DNA from: Phialocephala subalpina
Lineage: Eukaryota; Ascomycota; Leotiomycetes; Helotiales; Mollisiaceae
Assembly: GCA_900073065.1 (NCBI GenBank)
Contig: FJOG01000031.1
Location: 393,601-440,965 of the forward strand
DNA length: 47,365 nt
Reading direction: 5' to 3'
The notes below the pieces were generated by a model. The model ran no database searches. It was not told the DNA's origin and saw only the letters and a list, made by a program, of their open reading frames with translations. This document shows positions 32,016 to 43,217 of the stretch, one piece after another; position 1 is the stretch's first letter; each line of letters starts with the position of its first letter. The position numbers and the translations under genes were made by a program.

Positions 32016-32358
32016 TTTTGCGGGGGTCTAGATCGAAAATATGGAAAAATTCAAGAACAAATTATGAGCTTAATAGGAACTTGATGGACTTGGAAGCGCT
32101 ACTCTAGGTTGGATGGAGGTGAAATTTGGAAGGGGAAGCCCAACATTTTGGTAAGTCGTAAGGCTGAATTGCCAGTCACATGCGACCGCCCAAGAGAGAT
32201 CCATATAGGCAACCAAGCAACCCATGCACTTTTTTCTAATTTTAGCGGATGGCGGCAAATAGTTGAGGTGTCAAAACCAGTCCCCTCGTTCACTAGGCCT
32301 TGTTCACTTGCGCTCACCCTTACCCACCCTTAGCTCATCCAGTATTATTGATGCTACC
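32016..32358. other. Short flank between HET gene and assembly gap
   Basis: Promoter side of the first HET-domain gene. No coding frame independent of the N run is supported. Confidence 0.4.
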
Positions 32359-33215
32359 NNNNNNNNNNNNNNNNNNNNNNNNNNNNNNNNNNNNNNNNNN
32401 NNNNNNNNNNNNNNNNNNNNNNNNNNNNNNNNNNNNNNNNNNNNNNNNNNNNNNNNNNNNNNNNNNNNNNNNNNNNNNNNNNNNNNNNNNNNNNNNNNNN
32501 NNNNNNNNNNNNNNNNNNNNNNNNNNNNNNNNNNNNNNNNNNNNNNNNNNNNNNNNNNNNNNNNNNNNNNNNNNNNNNNNNNNNNNNNNNNNNNNNNNNN
32601 NNNNNNNNNNNNNNNNNNNNNNNNNNNNNNNNNNNNNNNNNNNNNNNNNNNNNNNNNNNNNNNNNNNNNNNNNNNNNNNNNNNNNNNNNNNNNNNNNNNN
32701 NNNNNNNNNNNNNNNNNNNNNNNNNNNNNNNNNNNNNNNNNNNNNNNNNNNNNNNNNNNNNNNNNNNNNNNNNNNNNNNNNNNNNNNNNNNNNNNNNNNN
32801 NNNNNNNNNNNNNNNNNNNNNNNNNNNNNNNNNNNNNNNNNNNNNNNNNNNNNNNNNNNNNNNNNNNNNNNNNNNNNNNNNNNNNNNNNNNNNNNNNNNN
32901 NNNNNNNNNNNNNNNNNNNNNNNNNNNNNNNNNNNNNNNNNNNNNNNNNNNNNNNNNNNNNNNNNNNNNNNNNNNNNNNNNNNNNNNNNNNNNNNNNNNN
33001 NNNNNNNNNNNNNNNNNNNNNNNNNNNNNNNNNNNNNNNNNNNNNNNNNNNNNNNNNNNNNNNNNNNNNNNNNNNNNNNNNNNNNNNNNNNNNNNNNNNN
33101 NNNNNNNNNNNNNNNNNNNNNNNNNNNNNNNNNNNNNNNNNNNNNNNNNNNNNNNNNNNNNNNNNNNNNNNNNNNNNNNNNNNNNNNNNNNNNNNNNNNN
33201 NNNNNNNNNNNNNNN
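32359..33215. other. Assembly gap (857 N)
   Basis: A continuous run of N. Open frames that cross it are artefacts. Its position between two HET genes, with repeat-like sequence on the right flank, suggests an unassembled repeat, but that is inference. Confidence 0.99.
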
Positions 33216-34144
33216 GTACCTCCAATCGGGGTGAGGCCAGCGAAAGTAAAATTCGCGCGCTTTAAAGCAAGGAAAGGTAGATTAATGCAAAGGACAAGCA
33301 AGGCGACGCGAAGGCGGAATTGATAAAGAGCCCCTCAGAAAATGGAGGTCCAAGCCATGCACATTCGGCTTCCGGTTTTTGCACGCTGCGGAATTTTTCT
33401 CCACGGTCACCCCTGTGGCGCTTAGCTTAGACCCTTGCCTTATCAAACTTAGTTTGATACGGCATGTTCCCGCTGCTGAAGGATCATAGAAACTGTTTAA
33501 ATTGTTTCTTGCGTTAGCTACACTATTAGCTATAATAATGATTAAAGCCTTGCGAACTAGTTAGTCTTTATAACGTACATACGTAAACTGTTCATTGTAA
33601 GAGTAGCGCCGGTGCGCGTCGGCCATCCTCCCTACTAGCGTCTATAAGGTGTTTATATACGTTTAAGATGCATATATTCACCGTTTGCGACCCCTGTATA
33701 ATAGCCTCGTTGATATTATTCTTGAGAAAGCCTCTGAAATTTGAAAGTGTATGCTCTATGAGTCTCTGTCTAATTTGTCGTATTATTCTCGTGCCCTACT
33801 TCTTCTTTTCCTCTTAATAGGGAAATATATAGCCGTGGTAGCCCCAAATAGAATAGAAAGTCCTTTTCTTATTTTACACCCAAAGTAACTCTATTCCCTC
33901 CCCTCGTTAGATCTTAAGATGAGTCTAGCTTACTAACTGCTATCTCAATCTCTTTTGGTTATAGTAAGCCTAAAGGATAACTACTCATTCGAATATTGAA
34001 TGTTCCTTCTCCACTTGACATGAAAATACAAAGCCGTCGTCGCGACAGCGGGTCCAGAAATACAAGATTTGCGAAAGCGTAAATATCACTATTATTACGA
34101 ACCAGAAGCAATTACAGTAACAAGAACCAAGCAGAAACGCAGAA
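33216..34144. other. Gene-free stretch with possible transposon remnants
   Basis: About 930 bp right of the gap, moderately AT-rich with many CTA/TAG and TTA triplets, and no open frame of note. It holds a perfect short palindrome at 33441-33459. The look is that of mutated repeat DNA. No element family is identifiable by eye. Confidence 0.4.
33441..33459. repeat. Perfect short inverted repeat (8-bp arms, 3-bp loop)
   Basis: tatcaaac and its complement gtttgata flank tta. It could be chance, a protein-binding dyad, or part of a transposon end. Confidence 0.6.
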
Positions 34145-36023
34145 CTATCTGATCTCGATACCCATGAGCTTGCTCTCGTCCTCCAGCCATGCCTCCCCGT
34201 CCATCAGGCCGTCCATGTTCGCATGTCCAATGAGCTGGTAGTGGCTTCCAAACGCGCGGAGAATGAGCAGTTGGTCGAATCCAGCGGCAATAGCAATTTT
34301 GTCGCCGACCTGGAAATCTCCTAGCCCCGTTCCGATCAGACCGTGTTCTGAGATGAGAAGTGTTTGGTGATACAGGCTTGTCAAATCACAGATTTCGTTT
34401 TCAAATTCTTTGAGTTCGTCAGGAATGGTGACTTCCGCGTTGAAATTGCCTCCGTTGTATACGTTTTCGGCAAGATGAGTGTATTGCTCCGCGAAAGCTT
34501 GGAAGCACTGTTTTGGAGGTGTGTTTCGAGGCGGATCTTCGTGGATCGACCCTTTGGCGATGGATAGGAATCGTTCGGCAGTGTAACTGAATCCGGAAGC
34601 CTGTTGCGCAAATGCACGCATTTCGCTCCACCAGGTTCCAAGTATGAAGTACACCTCTAGTGTGGGCGGTACAAAGTCTGTCCCGCAAGGTATGAATTCT
34701 GTGCCGATGAACTGCAAAGTGTCGCAGATTAATCCTTTCAAACGGATAGCTCTGGAGGACGGGACGTATTCAAATGTCAATTTCGACTTCGGCAATGGCT
34801 TCTTGGGCCTCATGATGCCGGGATGATCCGGACGATCTAGGTAGGACAGGTATTGCAAGTCGGGTACCCAGCTAGGGAGATCTGAAGTGCAGTGGTTTCG
34901 TAGGTCATGTCTTCGTGAGGCTTCGGATGTACTGATGGCGGCAAGGTAGAGAATCCGGACATCCTTTTGCTCCGATAATGCCCACAATGTTGTCTTCTCG
35001 TATACTTGGGATACCGGAAGGCTATAGTCGGGGAGTCGGAAAGGAAAACTATCTGCGGCTTTTCTTTCCGGCCCAAGTGCGCTTAGGGCAGCCAAGATGG
35101 CGAAAATCTGATCTCGAGGGTCTCCACATCGACGTCCTATCAGGTGCTTGAGGAGTGAAGACAGGGTCCATTCGTTGTTGGATTGGTTTTCAGGTCGGCG
35201 AAGTTGTCCTAACAGTGCCTGTTTCAGTGTCTGTAGCCCGATAATAACAGTCGAGGAAGGAAGTACATGTTGTACTTCAAATGTAGAAAAACGCATGTAC
35301 GAAAGGAGGGCGTCGTCGACCAAGAAGTAAAGTGCATCGTGGTAAAGTATGACGAACTCCTGGAATGTCCACATGCGGTGAAACCATGGTGAAGCTACGA
35401 ACTCTAGGTACGTTTTCTCTAGGTGGATGTTAGCAGGTAATAGAATGACGAGATTTTGCCAATAGCTCACTATCGGTTTCGATATCGCCGGCATAGTTAA
35501 AACCCATAGCACCTCGAAACATCTTCAATGAAACAGCATTCGGATCTTCAATGCATTCCCTTACCGTAGCGCGACAATCTCCACTGATACGAAAGAGAAA
35601 TTCTTTGATCTTATTGTCCAGTTCTCCAGGCCATATGATTACATTTCCCGGATACCTGTAGATGTCGCCCATATTCGCTACGTTACGAGACCGGTCCTCG
35701 AGAGAGCTCTGGTTGATACATATCTGGTCGATCCAGACCTGCCGTATGCGATCTTCGAGTCGAAGAGTGGTGAGGATTCGCTGGCAGTTTCGCGTTATAA
35801 AGAATGGCCTGCCTTCGCAGAGAGCCTGAACATCGAGGAGCTGTGCATCCCATGTGTACGAAATAGCGTCATAGAAATGTCGGTCATCCAGAGAGACTGT
35901 CTTGAGATCGAATCGGAGAATGTCATTTCGAGAAGTTGCTGGATGGAGTTGAAGCAAACGGAAGGAACGGGTGTTTTGAATTACAGGAGGATCGTACTGG
36001 AATTTTGGTGCTAATTCTGACAT
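34145..36023 (-). CDS. HET-domain protein (HET-6 type), 608 aa
   Basis: Two exons, 36023-35471 and 35418-34145, with a 52-bp intron (gtgagc/cctag). I start at MSELAPKFQYDPP; the open frame upstream lacks an ATG. The HET domain begins near residue 50: FYDAISYTWDAQ, then VWIDQICINQSSLEDRSRNV and IYRYPGNVIIWPGE. After the intron, SPWFHRMWTFQEFV matches the conserved block after the HET core. The C-terminus has the usual end of this subfamily: GLGDFQVGDKIAIAAGFDQL, then LLILRAFGSHYQLIGHANMDGLMDGEAW. This architecture (HET plus beta-rich C-terminal part) is that of Neurospora het-6-like proteins, associated with non-self recognition, though most family members are untested. It is only distantly similar to the other HET protein here. 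Confidence 0.92.
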
Positions 36024-37947
36024 GGCGGTGACGATTTCGGACTCTGCGTTTGATTCAGTCAGTCTCAATTTGAAGGATGTAGCTCAACCTTATGTTCGCG
36101 ATGGTTGATCAGACTAACGCTTCTCACTCACCGGATTTTCCTGCATCTTGTGTAACTAACTTTGCATGGCTGCATATTGGAATGTCCAATCCAGCACTGA
36201 AGTCGATCAACCACGATTGATCGGCAACGTACCCTTACGTCAAAGCTGACTTTCTTTAATCTAAACTTGCGATAAGTTTCTCGCTCACCGGAGTTTCCTA
36301 CATTTCGTATACCCTTGCGTCGTTGCATTTTGCACAATACCCAATCCGCGATGAAATCGATCAGCCACTCCATCTCGTTATCGCGTTGATCATTGAGATG
36401 CAAGCTGAAAGTTTTTATTAAGCCGTCGGATCTGCTCCGATGACTTTGACGGCTGGACGTACGTTACGCGCGCTTTCGATCGCTGTTCTCGAGATCCTGC
36501 GATCACGGCCTCTTTCCTGAATGCACGCGCTCACCACCCACCGCACGTTAGAGGTAGCCTACTTAGGCTGCCCCACGCTCAATTTTTGGAGCTTAATATA
36601 GCTCAAAATCTGGCCAATCTTTGCCCAGAGACCAAATTTGCGCGACGCCTACCGTAGCACCCTCAAAGCCCCTTCAGCCATCATCCCAAACCTGCCACTA
36701 ATATTACATTATCACTTATTGACCATTGCAGCTGAATATGCACAGTGTTCGCAAAGTTTGATGGAGGCTTCGACTTGATGGGGGGCTTTTCGTAGCGAGG
36801 TGACTTTGTAGGAAGGCGGTCAATTCGATCATTGGCAGAAAACAGGAGCGATTCGTATTAATTAGGGAAGGAGAAATTGTTCGAAGAAGAAGCGACCAGA
36901 GAACTCGAGGGGGAACGGTCGTATAGTAGATGATTGGTCGAGGTGTATTATTCTTGTCCTTGATTTTTTCATTGGATCTTCGAATCTTGCCTTGTCTTTC
37001 GTAAACTTGTTCGTCCTCGTCACTCGTGTTTGTATGCCTTCGAACGGCTGCCATCGGATGTATCTATGCAGATTATTGAGGCTGCTGAAGGCCTGCTGGC
37101 TGTCTGGATTTGCCATGAAGCTCTGCCGCCCAAGTCAGCTCAAGTGTGAAGCCCGCCGCACCCATCATCGAACCCTCGATGGTGGTCTGGCTGGGCACTT
37201 TCTTGTCTCGAGACGGATCCAAAAGTAGATCTCCTTGTCTTCGTGTGGTGCAATAATCGGTTGCTTGCAGGGAGGAGGCTGCTTCCGCTGATATCAATGA
37301 CGTCGGTCGACATTGCGAGGTCTGCGAAGCTCCTGAGAGCCAAGGTAGGATAGACGAGGATGGAGTACAGCTATGCCTTTGTCAGATGCTGTAGTAGGCT
37401 TTGGGGAGCGAGATTTTGCGTTCTTTACCTTGCTATACTGCGTTTGAGATGTTGCGCGAGAAGGAGAACTTGACTTGCCTCAGGGGCAAGTGCGGGGTTG
37501 ATCACTTCAAAGCAAAGCAACATATTCAAAGATTTCAGCGTTGTTTCTACTTCGTAATGAAGTATTTGGGTCTCAATGTCCGTGGTAGGAATGTTTTGAT
37601 AGGGTTTTCATCCGATGTCAGGCGTCAAGCTGGGGATTGCTTCACGTTAGCGTGATTTTTCTACTTTGGGAAATCTATTTATTTAAATTTTCGACCGCAC
37701 TTTCGGAATTCTTTTCTTCCCAGCGCACAGCATCTACATCGTCACTTCACCGTCTTGATTACATCCTGTGCACTACTGCTTTCGTCTTTAGAGCCTAACC
37801 AACTCTCTAGACCTTTTATCTTCCTCCGCTCTCCCTTCTTTCCCTCTCTGCCCTTCTTCCTTTTCCCTCTCTCGCACCGCCTTGCTCCTCTCTGCGCATA
37901 CATCTATCCTGCGTGCGGAAGACTTTACCAATCTTTCCACCGTTACG
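36024..37947. other. Long intergenic region with a diverged direct repeat
   Basis: Nearly 2 kb without a supported gene. Two related stretches begin near 36120 and 36280 (ctcaccgga, then ttcctgcat / ttcctacat, later cgatcaaccac / cgatcagccac). Minus-strand frames at 37073-37343 read somewhat protein-like (GAAGFTLELTWAAELHGK) but have no consistent exon structure, so I treat them as possible relics. Confidence 0.4.
36117..36400. repeat. Imperfect direct repeat, about 95 bp, offset about 161 bp
   Basis: Units near 36120-36213 and 36281-36374 align through most of their length with scattered substitutions. Divergence shows an old duplication. On the minus strand the second unit lies in a 91-aa frame with no recognisable family. 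Confidence 0.5.
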
Positions 37948-38049
37948 ATGTCCTTCTCCTACGCTATTCTCGCTATCCTCACCATCATCTTGGTCGTCCT
38001 GCGACGACCTCTTCCTCCTCTTCTGCGCCTTGCGCCAGCGCACCTATGA
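37948..38049 (+). promoter_or_regulatory. Upstream ORF overlapping the main start (ATGA)
   Basis: A 33-codon frame starts MSFSYAILAILTIILVVLRR and ends at a TGA whose first two bases are the last two of the main ATG at 38046 (ATGA). It encodes a hydrophobic segment. It could act as a translational control element, or be a leader peptide of a mis-modelled gene. Confidence 0.35.
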
Positions 38050-39271
38050 TCTTTGAGACACTCAAGCCTATCCCTGTCAAATCCATCAAGAGGTTTGCCC
38101 AGCCTGTTGCGTCGAAGTTGCCTGCTTCTTCCGCACTTGCGAAGCCTCCTTCAGCAGACCTCCGGGTCTCGTCCGCTGCTGATGCCTTCCAAAGCTTGAG
38201 TCTCAACGATCCTCGACCTGATGCCAATGATCTCATCGGTTCGAACTCCTCTCCTCCTTTCCGCAGATACGATGCTAACAACCCGAAGGTTCTTTCGCAA
38301 AGCTCTCGGCCAAAGAGTGGATCCCATACTCTGCCCCTCCTCCCGTACAGCCCAAGCAAAGTCCCGTATTCGACGATCTTACATCCGCCTTTGCAAGTCT
38401 CTCGACCTCCGACAACACACTCGAGAGACCATGCGCCGCCGTAGACAATCTCACCTCTTCCTTCGCCAAGGTATCCTTTTCGACAATCGACAATACTTTC
38501 GACGACAGTGTACTCGAAGAGCCCGAAGTGGACATGGACAATATCTTCGTTCCGTTCAGGAAGCTTTCTATAAAGGACCATCAGCTCCGGGCTTCTGCTC
38601 GTCTGAGCCATCCTTCTCGCCAAATCCCAAAGCAGGTTCCTGAGCCTGAGCCTACTCCAGAGTTTGCTGCTCCTGAGATTGATGATCTTGTTGCTTGCAT
38701 GGCAACCCTATCCTACGAAGAAAGAACTGGTCTGCGTTCTTGCTGTGAGTAGAGTTTTCCTTTCTGCATATCCTCCTCGATGTTCCCTTCCAATGGGATG
38801 ACACATACACACATTGCCAACCACCACCACTTGTTGTCAACAATACAAGCTGTTATCACTTTACTTTCCTCTCGCTTTCCTACTCCACCCAACAATGAGA
38901 TGAAAGTGCTAACTTTCCCTCTCTACAGTCAAAGACCCAAGTCGCCCTCATCCCGGATCCAAGTCAGTAAACTTTGTCACGTACGAAGGACGTCCGGATG
39001 TCGATATGTGTGAGCTTCGTTACTACACTCTGCGCAAGGGTGAAGAACGTGGCCACAAATATTACAAGAGATCACGTCCGCACGTTCCTGGAGACAAGTA
39101 CATTGGGACCGAGAATGATGGAACAACCTGGCTCGTAAGTCTCTCAATTCTGCTTTCCAATATCATCCGTATGCCTTTAAGAACTGTAATATTCTTCAAT
39201 AGGCCAAAACTCTCGGATTGTTCCATCCTCCGGGTCGTCGTGGCAATCTCGGCAAGCTAGACCGTTGGTAA
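38046..39271 (+). CDS. Hypothetical multi-exon protein, 307 aa
   Basis: Four exons restore one coding frame from three raw frames: 38046-38238, 38289-38744, 38929-39134 and 39203-39271. The first intron (50 bp) has a gttcga donor and a gctaac branch followed by aag, less standard than the others (gtgagt/acag, gtaagt/atag). The protein starts MIFETLKPIPVKSIKRFAQP. The middle is Ser/Pro-rich and acidic (VLEEPEVDMDNIFVPFRKL). The C-terminal third looks like a folded domain: VNFVTYEGRPDVDMCELRYY, then RGHKYYKRSRPHVPGDKYIG and GNLGKLDRW. I know no family for it. The frame stays open after the stop, so the true 3' end may lie further on. Confidence 0.6.
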
Positions 39272-40032
39272 TCGATCGAATTCGACGTCGTCCCGAAACA
39301 AGTCCAGCAACTCCCGGTCCTTCGACAAACATCACCGGTACTTGACCTGATCCGATATCCTTTCGGCCCTTTCCTCCGATCCTTCCCCTACCCGTATCGA
39401 GTCTCGACCTCGTCTGTCGACAGCCCCTTCTTCCCTGGACAGGTAATGTATCGCCCTTTCTTCCTTACATGACAATAGGTGTGTCCTGACCGACTATCGC
39501 CAAAAACATTCGAAAATAAGGCTCTTCAGATGAATCTCTATGGGCTACTTCCTGGTGGTCGGGAAAGTAGCTCTTGTGGAGGAGGTTGTTGGGCATCAAA
39601 AACAATCACCAAAAAAGCGGACATCGCACCGACATATGCCTGGAGAGATAACCGGCGGGGCTCGGAATGGTTTTTTCTTTTCCTGTTGGATTATGTTGGA
39701 TTATTGGCAGTGGGGTGGTTGTTTGATTATTGTGGAGTGGAGAGCTTGTTCGATTATGGTTGTGGTTGAGGACTACACTCCCCTTTGAACTTACCGTGCA
39801 CAGGATCTAGGTACTCTTTTTGACGACAGTTCCGACAACAAAACTTATCGACGCTCAAGGTAGAGGAGCAGGTGGAGGATGGGAGGCTAACCAAGGCCGC
39901 TGGTGGTTCGCGGCTTCCCAACATTTGGTGAGTATCCCAATTTTTGTTCACACCCCTAACCTTTCGAACTTGAAGACCATTGCTAACAAAACACCTCAAC
40001 AGGTTCGATTGCCGACACACCACCAGGGCTAG
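39272..40032 (+). other. Possible 3' continuation exons of the preceding gene
   Basis: After the TAA at 39269-39271 the same frame continues 55 codons in a coding-like way (EFDVVPKQVQQLPVLRQTSP) to a gtaatg donor near 39440. Further on, an exon-like piece (GGGWEANQGRWWFAASQHL) is followed by a textbook intron: gtgagt at about 39928, branch tgctaac, acceptor acag at about 40002. It then reads VRLPTHHQG to a stop near 40032. This may be a second gene, alternative exons, or the tail of a gene broken by the TAA. Confidence 0.35.
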
Positions 40033-40863
40033 ACACGAGGGACAACGATCCCGCGATCATGCTACGAACTACCTCCCAATTCCCCGTTTCCTTCCGTCAG
40101 CGCGCCAAGGTGGCGGCGTAGTCTTGCGGGAAATGCTACCCCTTTGTAGTTACAGAGGCCTCAAACAAGACTCTCCACCTCTGCGTACGGTGTTTGGGAC
40201 GAGTAGCCCCAGTGGGGTGAAACCAAGAAGAGCCTCCCGCTTTCTTCCTTTCTTTTACTTCGAGACTTCGCGACTTCCATCGAGGCTTTTTTCAAACAGC
40301 GGATGCTAACTCGAGATTTGATGTCTGCAGGTACTCGCCGACTCGACTGGAGGTGATGGAATGGATGGAGTGGATACACATATTGGTGGACATGACAGAT
40401 ACTCGTTGGTGGAGGGAAATGGATAGTGGGGTGCGGGGTTGTGCCGGGTGAGGAGGAATGCCGAACCGCAGAGCTCCAGTCTCCAGAGCCCAGGCTCTGC
40501 GGATAGATCTTGAATTTGCTTGTACATTTACTTGGTTGGCAGAGTTCTGCAGTCTCTGTTTAGCTTTTCTTACTTGTTGCTGATCTTGAAAAAATGAAAG
40601 TCCTTGGCCACTTTGAACATTTGCAGCCATGTGACATGCTTACACCCAAGGAAGCTCGAGGTGATGCTCAACATACACAAAACTTAACATTAAATTAACA
40701 CATTAACTACATACTCATGTTTTCATCAATCATTCTGGTTTCCACCTTCCAGCATTACTTCCTCTCCTTCATTATTCTTCAACATCAACACAAACTTTTA
40801 CTTCCAATGTCACACTTTCCTCTCCATCTCCTTACTTTCATCCTTCATTCTTACCAAACCAAC
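40033..40863. other. Intergenic, nothing recognised
   Basis: Between the orphan gene and the 3' end of the But2-domain gene. Short frames only. Confidence 0.45.
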
Positions 40864-42065
40864 TTAACAGGTAGTGATGTAAAGTCCAATAGGAGAAGGA
40901 TTATAATCCTGGAAGTACCTGAGGCAGGTATCTCCGCTCGCCTTTGCCTCAAAGCTGACTGCAGTCCCAGCTGGACATGGGAATGTAGCGATGCTGTACG
41001 AATTACCCGGAGCAACAGTGGTGACGCCGTAGTCTGTCTTGACAGCAGGAGCATTAGCAAAGTCAGTTGATTGTGTTGCCACACTACTCAAAAGACTGAA
41101 GTCGATGCCGCCATTCCCGGAGAAGGTGAAAGATGAGGTTGTCAACTGGGCCTGAGTGGGGAATAGGAAGATTAGAGAGCAGGTCTTGCCGGAGTCTGAG
41201 GCGGGGATGTCGAAGTTGAAGATTGTGGAGATTGTGGAGGATACTTCGCCGAAGAAGGACGTGCCTGGAAACCAGTGTTAGCTGAATGTCCTATGAGAAC
41301 AGAGACATCACGTCTCAGGACCGGGAATAACGAGGAGGAACGAGGTTGAGGAGCTTACCAGCAGCGGCATTCGGGTTCGAAGAGTCGATGGGCACGATGA
41401 GATGCGGGAATTCGTAGGGTCCAGCGAGATTTGTTGGGCAGGTCTTTGGTGGTGGTGGTGGGGGAGGTGGAGGTGGTGGGCAGGAGCCGCAGCCGTCTGC
41501 CTTCAAGGTGATGGGGCCGCAGGCTACGGGGTCAACGGGTGAGGTGTAGATGTTTGCTTCTCCCTGGGATAAGTTAGTTCATGCTGGTGATCATCAATGG
41601 AGAAGGGGGTGGGTAGAGAAGAGGGTGGGTGGAGAAGAGGGGAGAAGTTGGGATGAGGACGTACATTGTCACCAGTCTGGCATTCGTAGAATGTTGCATC
41701 GCCGTTGTAGGTCACTGTTCCATCGCAGTTGACACCGAAGCCAGGGGTAGGAGTAGCTCCCACATCGCATTGGAATTGGGTAGTGGGTGCTGAGATTGTA
41801 AGCCAGTGTTAGTAAGAGGAGAAAGGACTGAAGACTTACGGGTCAAGATACATCCCCGACCATTCGCATCCGTGATCGAACCATCCGCGATGCAGTATTC
41901 AGCTGGCGAGAGAGGACCATTGACACGATTCTGTCCATCACCAAGCTGTCCGACAGTACCGGTCACAGCACCTGAGGCAGAAAGGTGAAAGCAGCAAGGG
42001 TTCCAACGAGGGATGATAGCATTGGCTCCAGCAACCAAGGCGAGAGTAAAGATGAACGTATTCAT
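40864..42065 (-). CDS. Secreted But2-domain protein, 318 aa
   Basis: Four exons: 42065-41840, 41789-41665, 41563-41359 and 41264-40864, all with consensus ends and agreeing phases. MNTFIFTLALVAGANA is a signal peptide. The N-terminal half (to residue about 140) has many Cys (WNPCCFHLS, FQCDVG, FYECQTGDN) and includes a Pro-11 linker. The C-terminal domain (about 165-318) is the Ubiquitin-3-binding-protein But2 C-terminal type: YEFPHLIVPIDSSNP, TIFNFDIPASDSGKTCSLIF, FSGNGGIDFS and the strongly conserved LRYFQDYNPSPIGLYITTC. Despite the family name, secreted fungal members are thought to be cell-wall or extracellular proteins; the function is unknown. A plant-interaction role is conceivable but not shown. 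Confidence 0.88.
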
Positions 42066-43217
42066 TCTTATGTGTGTTTTTATGAACGAGGGTATTTGTC
42101 TGTAACGATTGTGTGCTTGGATGAATTGCGAAAATTCCAAGGATGAAGACGAGCTTCCATACTTATGGGAAATGGAGAATCGGTGGAGGGACAATGGTCG
42201 TGATTGATGGAAAACTCTCAGCCCAACACGAGGTCACGCCTCCGGGTATCCGAGCTGGTCGAGCAAAGCTGCAGAAGAAATGAAACTATCGTCATTGTGC
42301 CTCACGCACCAAACCTCAGGTCACTCAGATTAGCAAACATGCGCTGTACAACAATGGTCATGAGACTCTGAGACTCACCTCACGATGTCTCAATGAAGCA
42401 AACGAAACTAGCGATGGGGTGCAGATTCGGATACTTGCAGTTAAGCTTACCTCGTATTCTAACTCTAACTTTAGTTTACCCCGCAATTGCAGGGTAGGTG
42501 CATTGGATTATGGGATGAACGCGTTCATTGTGTCTCTGGTATCGAATGAGATGATTTCTCGATGTCAAACATCACCAGGTTGTGGGATGCTGTCGGGACC
42601 AAGACGGGGTCATGTGATTAGGCGTCTGATAACATTGATGAATTGTTGGTTGTGCGACATCGTATCGAAGTCTGAAGTGACAATTGATTGTTCGGTTGCT
42701 CCGCGCCAGTAAATTGTTTCCATCTCATAACAAGGTTGTTAGGCTGCCATCCGAATGATCCGAAATCATGACCTGGGATAATCTGAGGATACGATAGAAA
42801 GCCAGCGACTGGCCAAGATGCCGATTGAACACAATAGATATAATCAAGGTACAAAGGATGTGAGGAGTGAAGGGAAGTTCCGCTTGGAGAATAGACGAGG
42901 CTCTACGATGCGGTGCAGGGAAGGGAGGAGAAAGCGATGGGCTCCGAACAGAATCCGAGGAACCGGGATGTTCCGCTCGGGCGCGAGCGTTGGGCCCCGA
43001 AAAAGAGGAGGCAGCATTCGATAACTTCAAACCTAGTCAATTGCTAACTACCAAGGTAGCAAAGGCGCGGGAGACGAGGGTAAAATGAACGAGTATCTTC
43101 TGTTCCATTCCTCCTACGCCAACTCCTCGGCAGTTCTCGCCCCTCCAGATCGCACCCCGTCCACAAGTTTTGTATGTATAAGAACCCCCTGTTCACCGCT
43201 CTTCTGGATCTCGAGAT
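42066..43217. other. Intergenic, nothing recognised
   Basis: About 1.15 kb containing the But2-gene promoter and the 3' flank of the Egh16-like pseudogene. No supported frame. Confidence 0.45.

Noticed and set aside
32263..33301. Four open frames of about 300 aa across the N run
   Set aside because: They exist only because N codons do not count as stops.
38238..38249. tRNA B-box-like sequence ggttcgaactcc
   Set aside because: No acceptor, D or anticodon stem can be formed around it, and it lies at an exon-intron border.
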